Shown in pieces: positions 18,688-28,039 of a stretch of DNA of 64,000 bases. The translations under genes and the position numbers were made by a program. Positions within the stretch are counted from its first letter, which is position 1, and every line of letters starts with the position of its first letter. The stretch spans positions 1 through 64,000 of the forward strand of contig JAHDXL010000011.1 of assembly GCA_023382935.1 (NCBI GenBank). The letters are read 5' to 3'. The notes beneath the pieces were generated by a model, which was given only the letters and a program-made list of their open reading frames with translations, was not told the origin of the DNA and did not search any database. This DNA is from Phycisphaerales bacterium. Its GTDB lineage: Bacteria; Planctomycetota; Phycisphaerae; Phycisphaerales; UBA1924.

Positions 18688-21600
18688 TCACGGGCACGCG
18701 GCGGCGAAGAAATTGAGAAAGGTCTGCACGTCAAAGAAGTTGAACTGTCCATCGGAGTTGAGATCGGCCGCCAACTGGCGCGCCGCGAACGCATTGAGGA
18801 AGAATTGAACATCAAAGAAGTCCACGGCCCCGTCCGCGTTGAGATCGCCCGGACATGCAAGTTGACACGATCGGCTCAGCACGCGCACATAGTCAACCCC
18901 AGCCTCGGTCACCGAGTCGTTGGGCTCGTCGGCGATGGTGAAGCGCAGGCGAACGCTGGAAACCGGCCCAACGAGCCAAGCCGCGTCCAGCGTGTGATCG
19001 CGCCAGGCGAAGCCGGAGCGAAGTGTCGCCGCGGGCAGCCAGGTGACGCCGTCGTCGGCCGAAATCTCGACCGACAGGAAATCCTCGCCAGGCTGCCCGG
19101 CGTCATCGCAGTTGAGCCAGTAGGCAAAGGTGATGAGCGGATCGGGAACGCCCGACAGATCAATGCGCGCGGAAGTCAGGATGGCCGAGCCGCCGTCCAC
19201 ATCCGTGTCGCCGGCCGCCCGGTTGGTGAGCCATGCTTTACCGGAGCCATCGGCATCGTTCGGCGGGTCGCCTCGCAGTCCGCCGCCGAGTGGGGTGCCA
19301 AAGTTCCAGCCCCCGCCGGTCAGGCCTGGCGTCGCGCTGGACGTCCACCCGCTGCTCCCCGTGAAAACCTGCGTGAACAGCGTGCGTTCCATTCCCGTCT
19401 CAATGCCCAAGCCCGAGGCAGGCCAGGCCTGCGGCCACCAGGTGACCTGTCCGTCTGCTTGCTCGACGCGCAACGCGACTTCGCTGGTCTGCCCGCACCC
19501 AGCCGCCGGCAACCTGAAGGAGTACGTCGTGTCGTCAACATCGAATGGTGTGAGTTCGCCCGACAGGCCGCCGTCGGTGCGCCAGACGAGGCTGACAACC
19601 TGCACCGGTGAGCCCACCGCATCGACGCGAAATGCGAGGGGCATGGACACATAGGGTGCGCGGCGCTGGGGAACGCCGGCGGGCGCACTGATCTGCACCT
19701 CGGTCGGCCTCGGCACCACGCCCGATGCGACCAGCGCATAGGTCGCGTCGAGTTGGGGAGTGGCGGGGTAACCGTCAGCGGTGAACTCGTCCGCCACCAC
19801 CTCGATGGTCCACCGGCCCGGCACGGGCTTGGGCACGATGACCTGCTCCACGGTGTTCTGCCGGTCGAACCTCCCGCCCGCCTGTGAATACGGCGAGTCG
19901 AGCAGCCCGTAGTTGCCGAGAAAAACCAGCCCGTCCGGTGAGGTGACCCGGAGTGAGAGATCGTTGACCAGTTGAGCAAGCGAGCCGGGCATGCCCGGAG
20001 GGTCGGGATACACAAGCGTGACTTGCAGCACGTCCTGCATGGGCTCAACGTCAGCCACGTACACGCGGCTTTGGCCTGGAGCGAGCAGGTCGGTCTGGTC
20101 GACGATCAGCATGCGTTCGCGCTGGTCGTACAGACGCGACACGCTGGCATGGCCCCAGCCTTGGCGGAACCGGCCCAGATCGTCGGCCATGGACGCAAAG
20201 TTCCACTGTCGCGCGCTGTTGATGAGCATCGCCTTGGTCGTGGCCGCGTGCGGACGCGCATCGAACACATCTCCGCCGGAGGTGGCATTGCCGAACAGAC
20301 CGCCCGCATACATCTGTATGGCCAACGCCCCGCAGCCGGCGGTGATCGGCGTGGCGGCGCTGGTGCCCCAGAAGTTCTCATGCGCGGTGTTGCTTGACGA
20401 CGCGATGGTCCACACGTCCTCGTAAATGTGCGCCAGGTCGGGCTTGATGCGCCCGTCGATGGCTGGCCCGCAACTGGCCTGCTGCATCCACCCATCATCG
20501 ATGAGCGTCGCCGTGTTCCCATGCACCACGCCACCGACGGAGACGACGTTTTTCGCCCACGCCTCGGGGCGGGAGTCCTGGTTCCCCGCGTTGCTCTGCG
20601 ACTGAAAAATGACGACGTCGGTGTCAAAAGCGATCTGGTCAAGTTCCGCCGAGACGCTGGTGTAAAGGCGCGAGCGCGCCGCCCCCCAACTGTTGCTCTG
20701 GAATACGGCCCGGTAGGGCGCTTCGAGCAGCGATCGGGTGTGGGCCGCCCGATCGGTCATGTTGTTGTACGAAGCGAAGATGCCCTGGGCATCGGGGATC
20801 ATGCCGCGCGAGGGGGCGCTGGTGGCACCTGAGCCGAAGAGAATGCCGAATACAGGCGTGCCGTGCGTGGGGTCAGACCCGTTGGCGGTGTGCATGAGCG
20901 GCGGACGATGCACCAGATCGGCGTGCGTGGTCAGCAAGGCCGCGTCCATCACCTCGCCGGAGACACCCTGGCCAGTCATTCCGGCCAACGATTCGAGGGC
21001 GTCGGCGCCACTCATCGCACGCGCGATGTGCATGTCGGGCTCGGGCGCCGACCACCCGTCGATCCACAGGACTTCGGGACTGTGGGCCAAGTCGCGCAGG
21101 CGCGATGCCGGGGCATGAACGACGACGCGCCGACTGGTGGTCGCCGGTTCAGACACCGTGGCTCCGCAGGCCGCCGCGTGAGCCTTGAGGCGCGCCAGGG
21201 TGTCTGGCGTTGCATCCCAGGCGAACACGTTGACGGGCACGAGTGCCTGCGCGTCCGCGTCCGCAGAAGCAAGAAGTTGGGAATCGACTCTGAACTCGGC
21301 CGGAAAGGCCGCCCCCGCGTCGATGCACCTGGGACGCGAGGCTCCCGCGCCGCCCCGCCTTGCCACGAACACTCGGTCGCCCAGATGGGGCCCAAGTTCG
21401 ATGCCGGCCTGTGCTAACTCCTGCAAGAGGTCGTCTGTGAGGGCCCGATCGACGTGAACGAGAAACAAAGCGCCAGAGGTGTCAAACTGGGAAAGATCGA
21501 GCGTGATCGAACGGCCATTGAACGCCACGGAAGGGGGCTGGGCCGGTGCCGAGAGCGACATCGATACCAACGCCAGGGATACGAGGTGCCCATAGCCCAC
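18688..21600 (-). CDS. Exported subtilisin-like serine protease with dockerin-like tail
   Basis: About 970 residues. Signal-like leader (LVSLALVSMSLSAPAQ), then an S8 peptidase domain: Asp219 in SGEVMDAALL, His246 in PTHGTPVFGILFG, oxyanion Asn in QSNAGNQ (about 337-340), Ser414 in FWGTSAATPITAG. Downstream are beta-sandwich regions with a jelly-roll-like segment, and the last 57 residues form a double DxNxDG-FFDV dockerin-like module ending in AAACP. GTG was chosen because GGGGA lies 7 bases upstream and a -10-like TAGTAT overlaps the earlier ATG at 21633. Secreted or surface protease; substrate unknown. Confidence 0.8.
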   Translation of the reverse strand: MGYGHLVSLALVSMSLSAPAQPPSVAFNGRSITLDLSQFDTSGALFLVHVDRALTDDLLQELAQAGIELGPHLGDRVFVARRGGAGASRPRCIDAGAAFPAEFRVDSQLLASADADAQALVPVNVFAWDATPDTLARLKAHAAACGATVSEPATTSRRVVVHAPASRLRDLAHSPEVLWIDGWSAPEPDMHIARAMSGADALESLAGMTGQGVSGEVMDAALLTTHADLVHRPPLMHTANGSDPTHGTPVFGILFGSGATSAPSRGMIPDAQGIFASYNNMTDRAAHTRSLLEAPYRAVFQSNSWGAARSRLYTSVSAELDQIAFDTDVVIFQSQSNAGNQDSRPEAWAKNVVSVGGVVHGNTATLIDDGWMQQASCGPAIDGRIKPDLAHIYEDVWTIASSSNTAHENFWGTSAATPITAGCGALAIQMYAGGLFGNATSGGDVFDARPHAATTKAMLINSARQWNFASMADDLGRFRQGWGHASVSRLYDQRERMLIVDQTDLLAPGQSRVYVADVEPMQDVLQVTLVYPDPPGMPGSLAQLVNDLSLRVTSPDGLVFLGNYGLLDSPYSQAGGRFDRQNTVEQVIVPKPVPGRWTIEVVADEFTADGYPATPQLDATYALVASGVVPRPTEVQISAPAGVPQRRAPYVSMPLAFRVDAVGSPVQVVSLVWRTDGGLSGELTPFDVDDTTYSFRLPAAGCGQTSEVALRVEQADGQVTWWPQAWPASGLGIETGMERTLFTQVFTGSSGWTSSATPGLTGGGWNFGTPLGGGLRGDPPNDADGSGKAWLTNRAAGDTDVDGGSAILTSARIDLSGVPDPLITFAYWLNCDDAGQPGEDFLSVEISADDGVTWLPAATLRSGFAWRDHTLDAAWLVGPVSSVRLRFTIADEPNDSVTEAGVDYVRVLSRSCQLACPGDLNADGAVDFFDVQFFLNAFAARQLAADLNSDGQFNFFDVQTFLNFFAAACP

Positions 21601-22031
21601 GGTAGAGTCCCCATCGCCGAAGCGAAGCGGCATACTACCGGGAGCGGCGCCGAAGCGAAAGTATGGACTGGACAGAAGTTGCAGTTTGTTCGCCCGATTG
21701 TGCCGAGAACCGGGGGTAAGGTCCGGGGAGGCACTGGGAGCGGGCAAAGGGCGATCGGAAAGTCGGCGGGCTCTCGGACGTTGAGGCGTGTGAGAATTCG
21801 GTTCAGAAGCGAGGAAAGACCGCCCAACCAGCCGACCACCCGATTGCTCGTGCGGTGGGAGAGACTACACTCACGGAAGGAAGTCGGTCTCGGAGCGGCC
21901 AGGGAGCGGAGAAGCCCGGTCCGAGAAACTGCTGGTCATCGTGCAGACGGAATCAGTGCCGTGCGGGCGACACATCGCCCATCCTGTCGGCTCCGGTCGG
22001 GGCCCACACCAGTCGAGGAGAACAGAACGTG
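21601..22031. other. Divergent promoter region between two exported-protein genes
   Basis: 431 bases without a convincing gene. A -10-like TAGTAT (21632-21637, minus strand) could serve the subtilase gene, leaving a leader of about 25 bases. On the plus strand TTGCTC (21844-21849), 16 bases, TACACT (21866-21871) is a candidate promoter for the next gene, with a leader of about 150 bases. The rest shows nothing recognisable. Confidence 0.4.
21844..21871 (+). promoter_or_regulatory. Candidate sigma-70-type promoter
   Basis: TTGCTC and TACACT separated by 16 bases upstream of the exported protein gene at 22032. The hexamers match four of six consensus positions each, so this is a moderate candidate only. 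Confidence 0.3.
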
Positions 22032-24134
22032 ATGAAGCACCGTGGCATGTACATGGGAGTGGTCGTGGCCCTTGCCGGGCTGGCCGGGTCAGCCTATGCG
22101 CAGGACAGCGTGAGCAACCAGGGCGCGTCATTGCCTGGCGATGCGTTGTCGCCCTGGGACACCGGGCTGCAGAAGACTTCCTACGTGGTGGACATGACCC
22201 CCTTCCAGACCTCGTGGGGCACCCAGTTCGGCATCGCCCCGCTGATTAAGACCTCCAAGGCGTCAACGTCGTTCACCAGTTCGTTGGGCAGTTCTCAGTT
22301 CCTGTCCAATGACATGCTCACCGGCGTGCCGTATGCATCCAGCCAGTACAAGTTGTGGCAGAACGCGGCCGGACAGGGCATCAACCCGCAGACCAACGCC
22401 GCGACGGGGACGATCACGGCACCCGCGGGCAACAGTTACCAGTTTGCCGCCGCGATGACCGAGTTTGCGACCAGCACCGGCGGATTCAATTACAACGGGC
22501 TCATCGGGGCGGTGGTGAACTACAACCCGTCCAACAGCGGGCGTCTGTATGTGACGCGCGTCGTCGGGGCCGTGAACACGACCAACGCCACCTCGGGCGA
22601 CTCGTCGCAGTTGGGCTTCGGCTCGATCGATGCGAACGGCAACCTGTACTACCGGGCCGATGCGTTCGGCATCGTGGGAAGCCCCGGTCTGCCCAGCGTC
22701 TCCGGCAACAACCTCTACCGCACCGACCTGCTTTCACGCGGCAGCGTGCTCAACCAGATCATCGGCAACCCCGCGGCTCTCAACGCGACGACGGCGCTGC
22801 TGACCGCCTCGACTGTTTCGCACAACACGCCGAATCACATCCCGCAAAGCGTCGCGGGCAGCGCCATTCTGGCAGGGACCAACTTCAACAATGAGTACGT
22901 CCGTGGTGCGACGGCACCATTGACGGCCGATAGCAGCCACCTGGCCGCAGGCGTGACCAACCACCGCGGCGGGCTGGGCTCGACCACGGCCCAGGTACTC
23001 GGCTCGGGCGTGGCCACCTTCGGACTCCTTGCTCAGACTGGCGGGCCCACCACGTCTATCAACCTCTTCAGCGTCAACGCCGCCGGAAACGTGATCGACA
23101 AGGGGAATCTGACCGCACCGGCCAGTGTCACCGACAACTCGGACGGCTTCACAATCAACTACACCGCCGCCGCCGAGTTCCGTCAGTACGTCAGCCAGAC
23201 CGCCGCACGCGGGGGTAATGGCCAAGTTGCCCTGGGTCGAGATCGCAACGGCATGGGGCTCATCGCGGCCACCATCCATGAAAACGGGCTCAACGACGAC
23301 TTCTCCAACCAGATCCTCGTCGCCCGGCGCAATCCCAACACCGGCGCCACCCAGTGGACCATCGCCGCCTATATCGACCAAGCGTTTGTCTCCGGCCGCA
23401 GCGGCAAGGAAGTGCTCGATGGCTCGGGCGCGGTCATCGGCGTGCTCACCCCCTTATTCAATGTCACCGGCGGGTCGCCGCTGGGGCCCTCTATTTCCAG
23501 CCCGGTGATCGACGCCGCGGGCAACATCTGGTTCCTCTCCGCCGTCGAACTCTTCAACCGCCTTCCCGGTGGGGGCAGCGACTTCGACAACGCGCTGTTC
23601 CGCGCCGTGTACGACGAGGCGACCTTCAGTTACCGCCTCGAACTGGTGCTCGAACTCGGCTCGGTCTTCGCCGGGCAGAACTCCGGGCGAAACTATCAGG
23701 TCCAATTCCTGGCGATCGCCGACAGCAACTCGATTGACTCGGCGACGGTCTTCAGCGGCAATGGCACCAGCCACACCTGGAACAACGTCCCGCTGTCGGA
23801 ACTGACCAACCGCGATCCTCGCACCAGCGGCGGGTTCGTGCTCCAGGCGAGCATCGTGTACGACGTGGATGCCGACGGCACGTACAACACCGCCGGCGTG
23901 GATGAGCAGTACAACGCGCTGCTCTTCATCGGGTCGATGATCAACGCCGGACCGCAGCCCTGCAACCCGGCCGACTTCGCCGAACCCTATGGCGTGCTTA
24001 ACTTCTTCGACGTCCAGGCGTTCCTCCAGGCCTTCTCGGCCCAGAATCCCGCCGCCGACCTCAACAACGACGGCTTGTTCAACTTCTTCGATGTCCAGAC
24101 GTTCCTCCAGGCCTTCTCGGCCGGCTGCCCGTAA
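22032..24134 (+). CDS. Large exported protein with dockerin-like tail, function unknown
   Basis: 700 residues with a clean signal peptide (KHRGMYMGVVVALAGLAGSA, cut after AYA) and no recognised catalytic domain. The body is rich in Asn, Thr, Ser and Gly with beta-strand character, like a surface or periplasmic beta protein. The last 58 residues form the dockerin-like module with NFFDVQAFLQAFSA and NFFDVQTFLQAFSAGCP, bracketed by Cys residues. GAGGAG lies 11 bases before the ATG (8 before an in-frame GTG just ahead of it). A strong terminator hairpin follows. Probably secreted or surface displayed. Confidence 0.75.
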   Translation: MKHRGMYMGVVVALAGLAGSAYAQDSVSNQGASLPGDALSPWDTGLQKTSYVVDMTPFQTSWGTQFGIAPLIKTSKASTSFTSSLGSSQFLSNDMLTGVPYASSQYKLWQNAAGQGINPQTNAATGTITAPAGNSYQFAAAMTEFATSTGGFNYNGLIGAVVNYNPSNSGRLYVTRVVGAVNTTNATSGDSSQLGFGSIDANGNLYYRADAFGIVGSPGLPSVSGNNLYRTDLLSRGSVLNQIIGNPAALNATTALLTASTVSHNTPNHIPQSVAGSAILAGTNFNNEYVRGATAPLTADSSHLAAGVTNHRGGLGSTTAQVLGSGVATFGLLAQTGGPTTSINLFSVNAAGNVIDKGNLTAPASVTDNSDGFTINYTAAAEFRQYVSQTAARGGNGQVALGRDRNGMGLIAATIHENGLNDDFSNQILVARRNPNTGATQWTIAAYIDQAFVSGRSGKEVLDGSGAVIGVLTPLFNVTGGSPLGPSISSPVIDAAGNIWFLSAVELFNRLPGGGSDFDNALFRAVYDEATFSYRLELVLELGSVFAGQNSGRNYQVQFLAIADSNSIDSATVFSGNGTSHTWNNVPLSELTNRDPRTSGGFVLQASIVYDVDADGTYNTAGVDEQYNALLFIGSMINAGPQPCNPADFAEPYGVLNFFDVQAFLQAFSAQNPAADLNNDGLFNFFDVQTFLQAFSAGCP

Positions 24135-24169
24135 TGGGTCGCCTCGCTGAGAAATCGACTTGACTTCAC

Positions 24170-24203
24170 GGCCGCCCGTGTCGAAAGACGCGGGCGGCCT
24201 TTC
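24170..24203 (+). terminator. Rho-independent terminator
   Basis: Arms 24170-24182 (GGCCGCCCGTGTC) and 24187-24199 (GACGCGGGCGGCC) pair over 13 bases with one G-U wobble, closed by a GAAA tetraloop and followed by TTTC. It separates the exported protein gene from the endonuclease/phosphatase-like gene. Confidence 0.75.
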
Positions 24204-24236
24204 GCTGGAAGCACACTTCTCGACGGAGATTCGACC

Positions 24237-25601
24237 ATGCCCAAGTCCGCCGCCCCACTGCTGCTGTTCTGCGGGGTCGCCCTTTCCGCTCACGCCCAGT
24301 GGGATCCTGCCAACGGCTCGTGGGGCAAACAGGAAGCCACCGACATCCGCGTGATGACGTGGAACATCCAGGACGGCATTGTCTCGACCTCCACGACCAA
24401 GAACCCCGGATTCAATGACTGGAACGCGCTGGTCCACATCGTCGCGGCTCTGCGCCCCGACGTCCTGATCCTTCAGGAGGCCGGCGACCGCAGCGGCAGC
24501 GGCACGGGCACCGGAGTTGACAGCGTCGGCGAACTGACCACCACCATCGGCCTGTTCCTGCGCGGAGGAAACGACCCCTTCCTCGGCAATGTGCCGGTGA
24601 CGGCCTACGTCCAACTGCACGCGCCCGACTACGACCTGCCCTACGTCTTCGTGTCCAACATTACCGACGGCTTCAACCGCAACGTCATCCTGTCACGCTT
24701 CCCGATGGCCGACATCAACGGCGACGGAGTAGCGACCTTCTCCAACTTCGTGCTGCTCCCCGACGCCTATCAGAGCGGCGGCAACGGCGGCATCCGCGAC
24801 TTCATGCACGCGGAAATCAACCTGCCTGATGGCATCTATCAGGGCGACTTGGTCATCGGCAACTGCCACTTGCGATCGGGCAGCGAGGCCACCGACCTGG
24901 CCGACCGGCTTACCGCCGCGAAAAACATCGCCTACTTCGTCGACTACTTCTTCAACGGCGCAGGCATGGGACTCGCGGATCCGAACAACAAGATCGTGTT
25001 TCCTGCCACGACGCCCTCTTTGCTCAACCAGTACACGCCGGTGGTCTGGGGCGGCGACCTGAACGAGAACGAGGCGACCAACGGCCGCAAGGGCCCCGCC
25101 GAGTGGTTCGCCCGCGCCAACCTCACCGGCGGAACCGACGGCACCGACCGCGACCGGTCCGACTCCACCTGGGATTCGGCCGCGCAACCGATCTCCGGCG
25201 AGACGGGCACCTTCGGCAGCAGCACCAACAAGTTGGACTACTTGGTTTTCCAGGACAGCGTGGCGCCGGTTCGCCGGCAGTTCATCTTCCGCTCCAGCGG
25301 CTCGGGCATGACGGCCGCCCAACTCCCGCTGCCGGTGCGCAACTTCCCGACGCAGCCCCTGCTGTGCAGCAGCATGGCCTCGGACCACCGTCCCGTGATC
25401 ATCGACTTCATCCTGCCGCTGGTCCCGGTCCAGTGTGCGGCCGACTGGAACGCAGACGGATCGCTCGACTTCTTCGACGTCGCCGCTTTCCTCGCCGACT
25501 TCTCCGCACAGCAGCCCAGAGCCGACCTGACCGGCGAAGGCGCGTTTGACTTCTTCGATGTGGCCGCGTTCCTGGCCCTGTTCAGCAGCGGCTGCCCGTA
25601 A
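24237..25601 (+). CDS. Exported endonuclease/exonuclease/phosphatase-family protein with dockerin-like tail
   Basis: 454 residues: signal peptide (PLLLFCGVALSAHAQ), then an EEP (DNase I-like) fold. Matching motifs are VMTWNIQDG with the Asn, LILQEAGDR with the metal-binding Glu, GNCHLRSG, WGGDLNENE (Asp and Asn) and the final SDHRPVIIDF with Asp-His. The last 56 residues are the double FFDV dockerin-like module ending in SSGCP, with a Cys at its start. Substrate may be nucleic acid, phospholipid or a phosphate ester; the fold does not say which. GGAG lies 8 bases before the ATG. Its stop is 6 bases from the convergent btpA stop. Confidence 0.82.
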   Translation: MPKSAAPLLLFCGVALSAHAQWDPANGSWGKQEATDIRVMTWNIQDGIVSTSTTKNPGFNDWNALVHIVAALRPDVLILQEAGDRSGSGTGTGVDSVGELTTTIGLFLRGGNDPFLGNVPVTAYVQLHAPDYDLPYVFVSNITDGFNRNVILSRFPMADINGDGVATFSNFVLLPDAYQSGGNGGIRDFMHAEINLPDGIYQGDLVIGNCHLRSGSEATDLADRLTAAKNIAYFVDYFFNGAGMGLADPNNKIVFPATTPSLLNQYTPVVWGGDLNENEATNGRKGPAEWFARANLTGGTDGTDRDRSDSTWDSAAQPISGETGTFGSSTNKLDYLVFQDSVAPVRRQFIFRSSGSGMTAAQLPLPVRNFPTQPLLCSSMASDHRPVIIDFILPLVPVQCAADWNADGSLDFFDVAAFLADFSAQQPRADLTGEGAFDFFDVAAFLALFSSGCP

Positions 25602-25607
25602 GCCGTT

Positions 25608-26411
25608 TCATCGCACCGCGGCCGCGGCGTTCACGATCGCCTCACAGCGGTGCGGGTCCAGCGCGTTGCTCCACAGCCCGTCCCGCTTGAGATACGAGCC
25701 CACCACCAGCGCGTCGGCGTGCTCGAAAAGCGGAGCCACTGTTTCAGGTGTCACACCGCTGCCGACCATCACCGGCAGGACCGTGCTGCGCCGCGCCAGC
25801 GCGACGTCTTCAATCGACGTGGGCTTGCCCGTGGCTGTTCCCGTGATGATGACCGCATCGGCGCCGAAGAACTCGGCGGCCTCAATGCAGTCGGCCAGCG
25901 ACAGATCCGCCGTGATCGCGTGCGACGCGTGCTTCTTCTTCACATCGCAGCAGATGGCCACGCCCTCGGCGCCGATGGCCCGACGGTATCGCAACAGCGC
26001 CCCGGCCTCGGCCTCGGGCAGAAGACCCTCGTCGGCCACATGACTGAACACGAAATTCTCGCAGCGAATATATCGCCCCCCCGTCGCGTGCGCCACCGCC
26101 AGCGCGTGCCGGTTGCCACCGCTGAGAATCTGCACACCGAAGGGAATGTCAATGGCCTCGGCAACCTTGGCGCTGATGAGCGTCATGCCCGCGACAATCT
26201 CCGGGCCCATCTTGTCCCCATGCACGTAGGGTCGATCGTGCATGTTCTCGATGATGATGCCGTCAAAGCCGGCGTCCTCGAGCAGCCTCGCTTCGTCGCA
26301 CGCGCGCGTGGTGATTGAATCCAGGTCTTCGCCGCCGCGCGGCGTGCCGGGCAGCGCGCCCACATGCACCATTCCGATGAGCGTCTTGCGGGCAAAGAGC
26401 GAGCAGGTCAT
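25608..26411 (-). CDS. BtpA/SgcQ family protein
   Basis: 267 residues of the BtpA/SgcQ TIM-barrel family. Diagnostic segments are LIGMVHVGALPGTPRGG at the start, IIIENMHDRPY, RCENFVFSHVADEGL, CDVKKKHASH, TGTATGKPTS and MVGSGVTPE. BtpA in cyanobacteria affects photosystem I, but family members in non-photosynthetic bacteria such as SgcQ lie in sugar operons, so no specific reaction is assigned. The ATG, with GGAG 6 bases upstream, overlaps the methyltransferase stop by four bases (ATGA), so the two are translationally coupled. Confidence 0.85.
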   Translation of the reverse strand: MTCSLFARKTLIGMVHVGALPGTPRGGEDLDSITTRACDEARLLEDAGFDGIIIENMHDRPYVHGDKMGPEIVAGMTLISAKVAEAIDIPFGVQILSGGNRHALAVAHATGGRYIRCENFVFSHVADEGLLPEAEAGALLRYRRAIGAEGVAICCDVKKKHASHAITADLSLADCIEAAEFFGADAVIITGTATGKPTSIEDVALARRSTVLPVMVGSGVTPETVAPLFEHADALVVGSYLKRDGLWSNALDPHRCEAIVNAAAAVR

Positions 26412-28039
26412 GGGCTTCTCCGCAGAGTGGTGCGACCCCGGGCCGGCTCGCAGCCGACCGAACACTCGCGATCGACCGTGCAGCGGCCATCGAATCCATA
26501 GGCGTCGACCACGCGCAGCGTGACATCGAATGCGCAGCCCGCGGCCGGCAGCAGGCTGGCGTCGATCCGCTCAGGCGGACAACCGCGACCACGCGCCAGC
26601 AGCCGGCCGTCCGCCACGAGCATCCACGAGGCGATGGACTCGATGCCAGCGGCCCCTTCGATCCATCGGGCCTGGCCCTGCCGGCGCAGGTAACGGCCCT
26701 GCATCGACCAGCGCAGCCGCCCGTCGGCTTCCAGCTGCGCGTCGAGCACGAAGCCCGAGGCAAAGCACAACGGGCCAGGCGAAACGCTTGACGGGCTCTC
26801 CGGGTGACAACGCCAAACGCCGGTTCGCCCCGCGTCGAACGCAGCACAGGCCTCGACGCCCGAACCAACAAGGAACACCCAGTCGCAGTCGCCCTTTGCG
26901 GCCCGCTCGACTCGGTCCGTCACCAGCACCCGGCGATCGCCCAGGCGGCCTCGAATGCCCCTTGCGTCCGAGTGGCGCTCTTCCAGTTCCAGCAGGCTCG
27001 CCAGGCGTTCGAGTGATGCAGGCTCCTGCACCACCAGATCGGACACTTCGACGCCGGGTGGCCCATCGAGCGCGAGCAAGCGCACCAGGGTCGTCTCAAC
27101 GGCCAAGCGTCCCGCGTCGCCAGCAATCCAGCGGCGTCCGAGCCGCTGTGCCACCGCCGGCGTCGTGCCGCTGCCGCAGAAGAGGTCAACCACCAAGTCG
27201 CCGGGGTCGCTCGACGCCTCGATGATGCGTTCGAGCAGTCGCTCGGGCTTCTGCGTCGGATAGCCCGTGGATTGCTCAAGGATCGGCGAGCGGGCGCTCA
27301 TCGAGGGACAGTCAGTCCAGACCGACCCGACCGCGCGGCCCTCATCGGCGTAGTAGCGGTACTCGCGCCCGTTGATCTGCCGCAGGCGATAGCGCCGGCC
27401 GCTCTCGTCCACGCTTCGGAAGTGCGCGCGGACGCTGCCATCGGCAAAGGGCTCGCGCAGCACCGCCCGCTCGCTCCGCAGATGGAAGCGATCACCCTTC
27501 GAAAAGCACAGGATGTCGTTGTGCGCACAGCCCCACTGCCGCCGGGCCTTCACGCCGTTGCCCATGTGCCAGGCGATGACGCCGCGGTCACGTGAGAGCC
27601 CGAACACCTCCTGCATGATGCAGCGCACCCAGTGCGAGACGCGCTGATCAACGTGGACATAGATCACGCCGTCCTCGCGCAGCAGGCGGTGGCACAGCAC
27701 CACTACCTCACGCAAAAGGCACAGATAGACGCCCGGGCTCGCCCAGCGATCGCTGTACGCGAAACACTTCTCGCCAGTGCCGGCGCCGGTGGTGGCCAGA
27801 AAGTCGCTCCCGACGAGAAACGGCGGATCGACATAGATCAGGTTCACCCGGCCCTCGTGCGCTTCCATCAGGTGCGCCGCTGCGTCGCGCGCGTCGGCCC
27901 GCAGCAGCAGCCCGCCCGGAACCGCCCCTTCCACGTTCAAAATGCTGCGGCTTTCAAAAAGGCGCTGCCCGGGCGGACATTCCTTGCCATCCCAATCCAG
28001 CGAGGGGATCCCGGCTGCCTTGCGTGATCGATGGCTCAC
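26408..28039 (-). CDS. Site-specific DNA methyltransferase, apparently without a restriction partner
   Basis: 543 residues. Amino-methyltransferase motif IV (IYVDPPF, residues 68-74) precedes the SAM-binding motif (DLFCGSGTTPA, 285-295), with TGYPTQKPERLLERII between; this order is typical of beta-type N6-adenine or N4-cytosine enzymes related to type III Mod. The last 230 residues, beyond about 310, match no family known to me. The GTG start overlaps the nucleoside transporter stop by four bases (GTGA). No helicase or nuclease gene lies nearby, so it is an orphan methylase, perhaps epigenetic. Confidence 0.8.
   Translation of the reverse strand: MSHRSRKAAGIPSLDWDGKECPPGQRLFESRSILNVEGAVPGGLLLRADARDAAAHLMEAHEGRVNLIYVDPPFLVGSDFLATTGAGTGEKCFAYSDRWASPGVYLCLLREVVVLCHRLLREDGVIYVHVDQRVSHWVRCIMQEVFGLSRDRGVIAWHMGNGVKARRQWGCAHNDILCFSKGDRFHLRSERAVLREPFADGSVRAHFRSVDESGRRYRLRQINGREYRYYADEGRAVGSVWTDCPSMSARSPILEQSTGYPTQKPERLLERIIEASSDPGDLVVDLFCGSGTTPAVAQRLGRRWIAGDAGRLAVETTLVRLLALDGPPGVEVSDLVVQEPASLERLASLLELEERHSDARGIRGRLGDRRVLVTDRVERAAKGDCDWVFLVGSGVEACAAFDAGRTGVWRCHPESPSSVSPGPLCFASGFVLDAQLEADGRLRWSMQGRYLRRQGQARWIEGAAGIESIASWMLVADGRLLARGRGCPPERIDASLLPAAGCAFDVTLRVVDAYGFDGRCTVDRECSVGCEPARGRTTLRRSP

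Noticed and set aside
18476-18808. A plus-strand gene of about 110 codons after psuG
   Set aside because: It runs into the dockerin-coding end of the subtilase on the other strand, has no ribosome-binding site and a composition unlike the neighbours.
26408-28039. Type III restriction-modification system
   Set aside because: The methyltransferase resembles Mod, but no Res helicase-nuclease gene is adjacent; both neighbours are metabolic genes.
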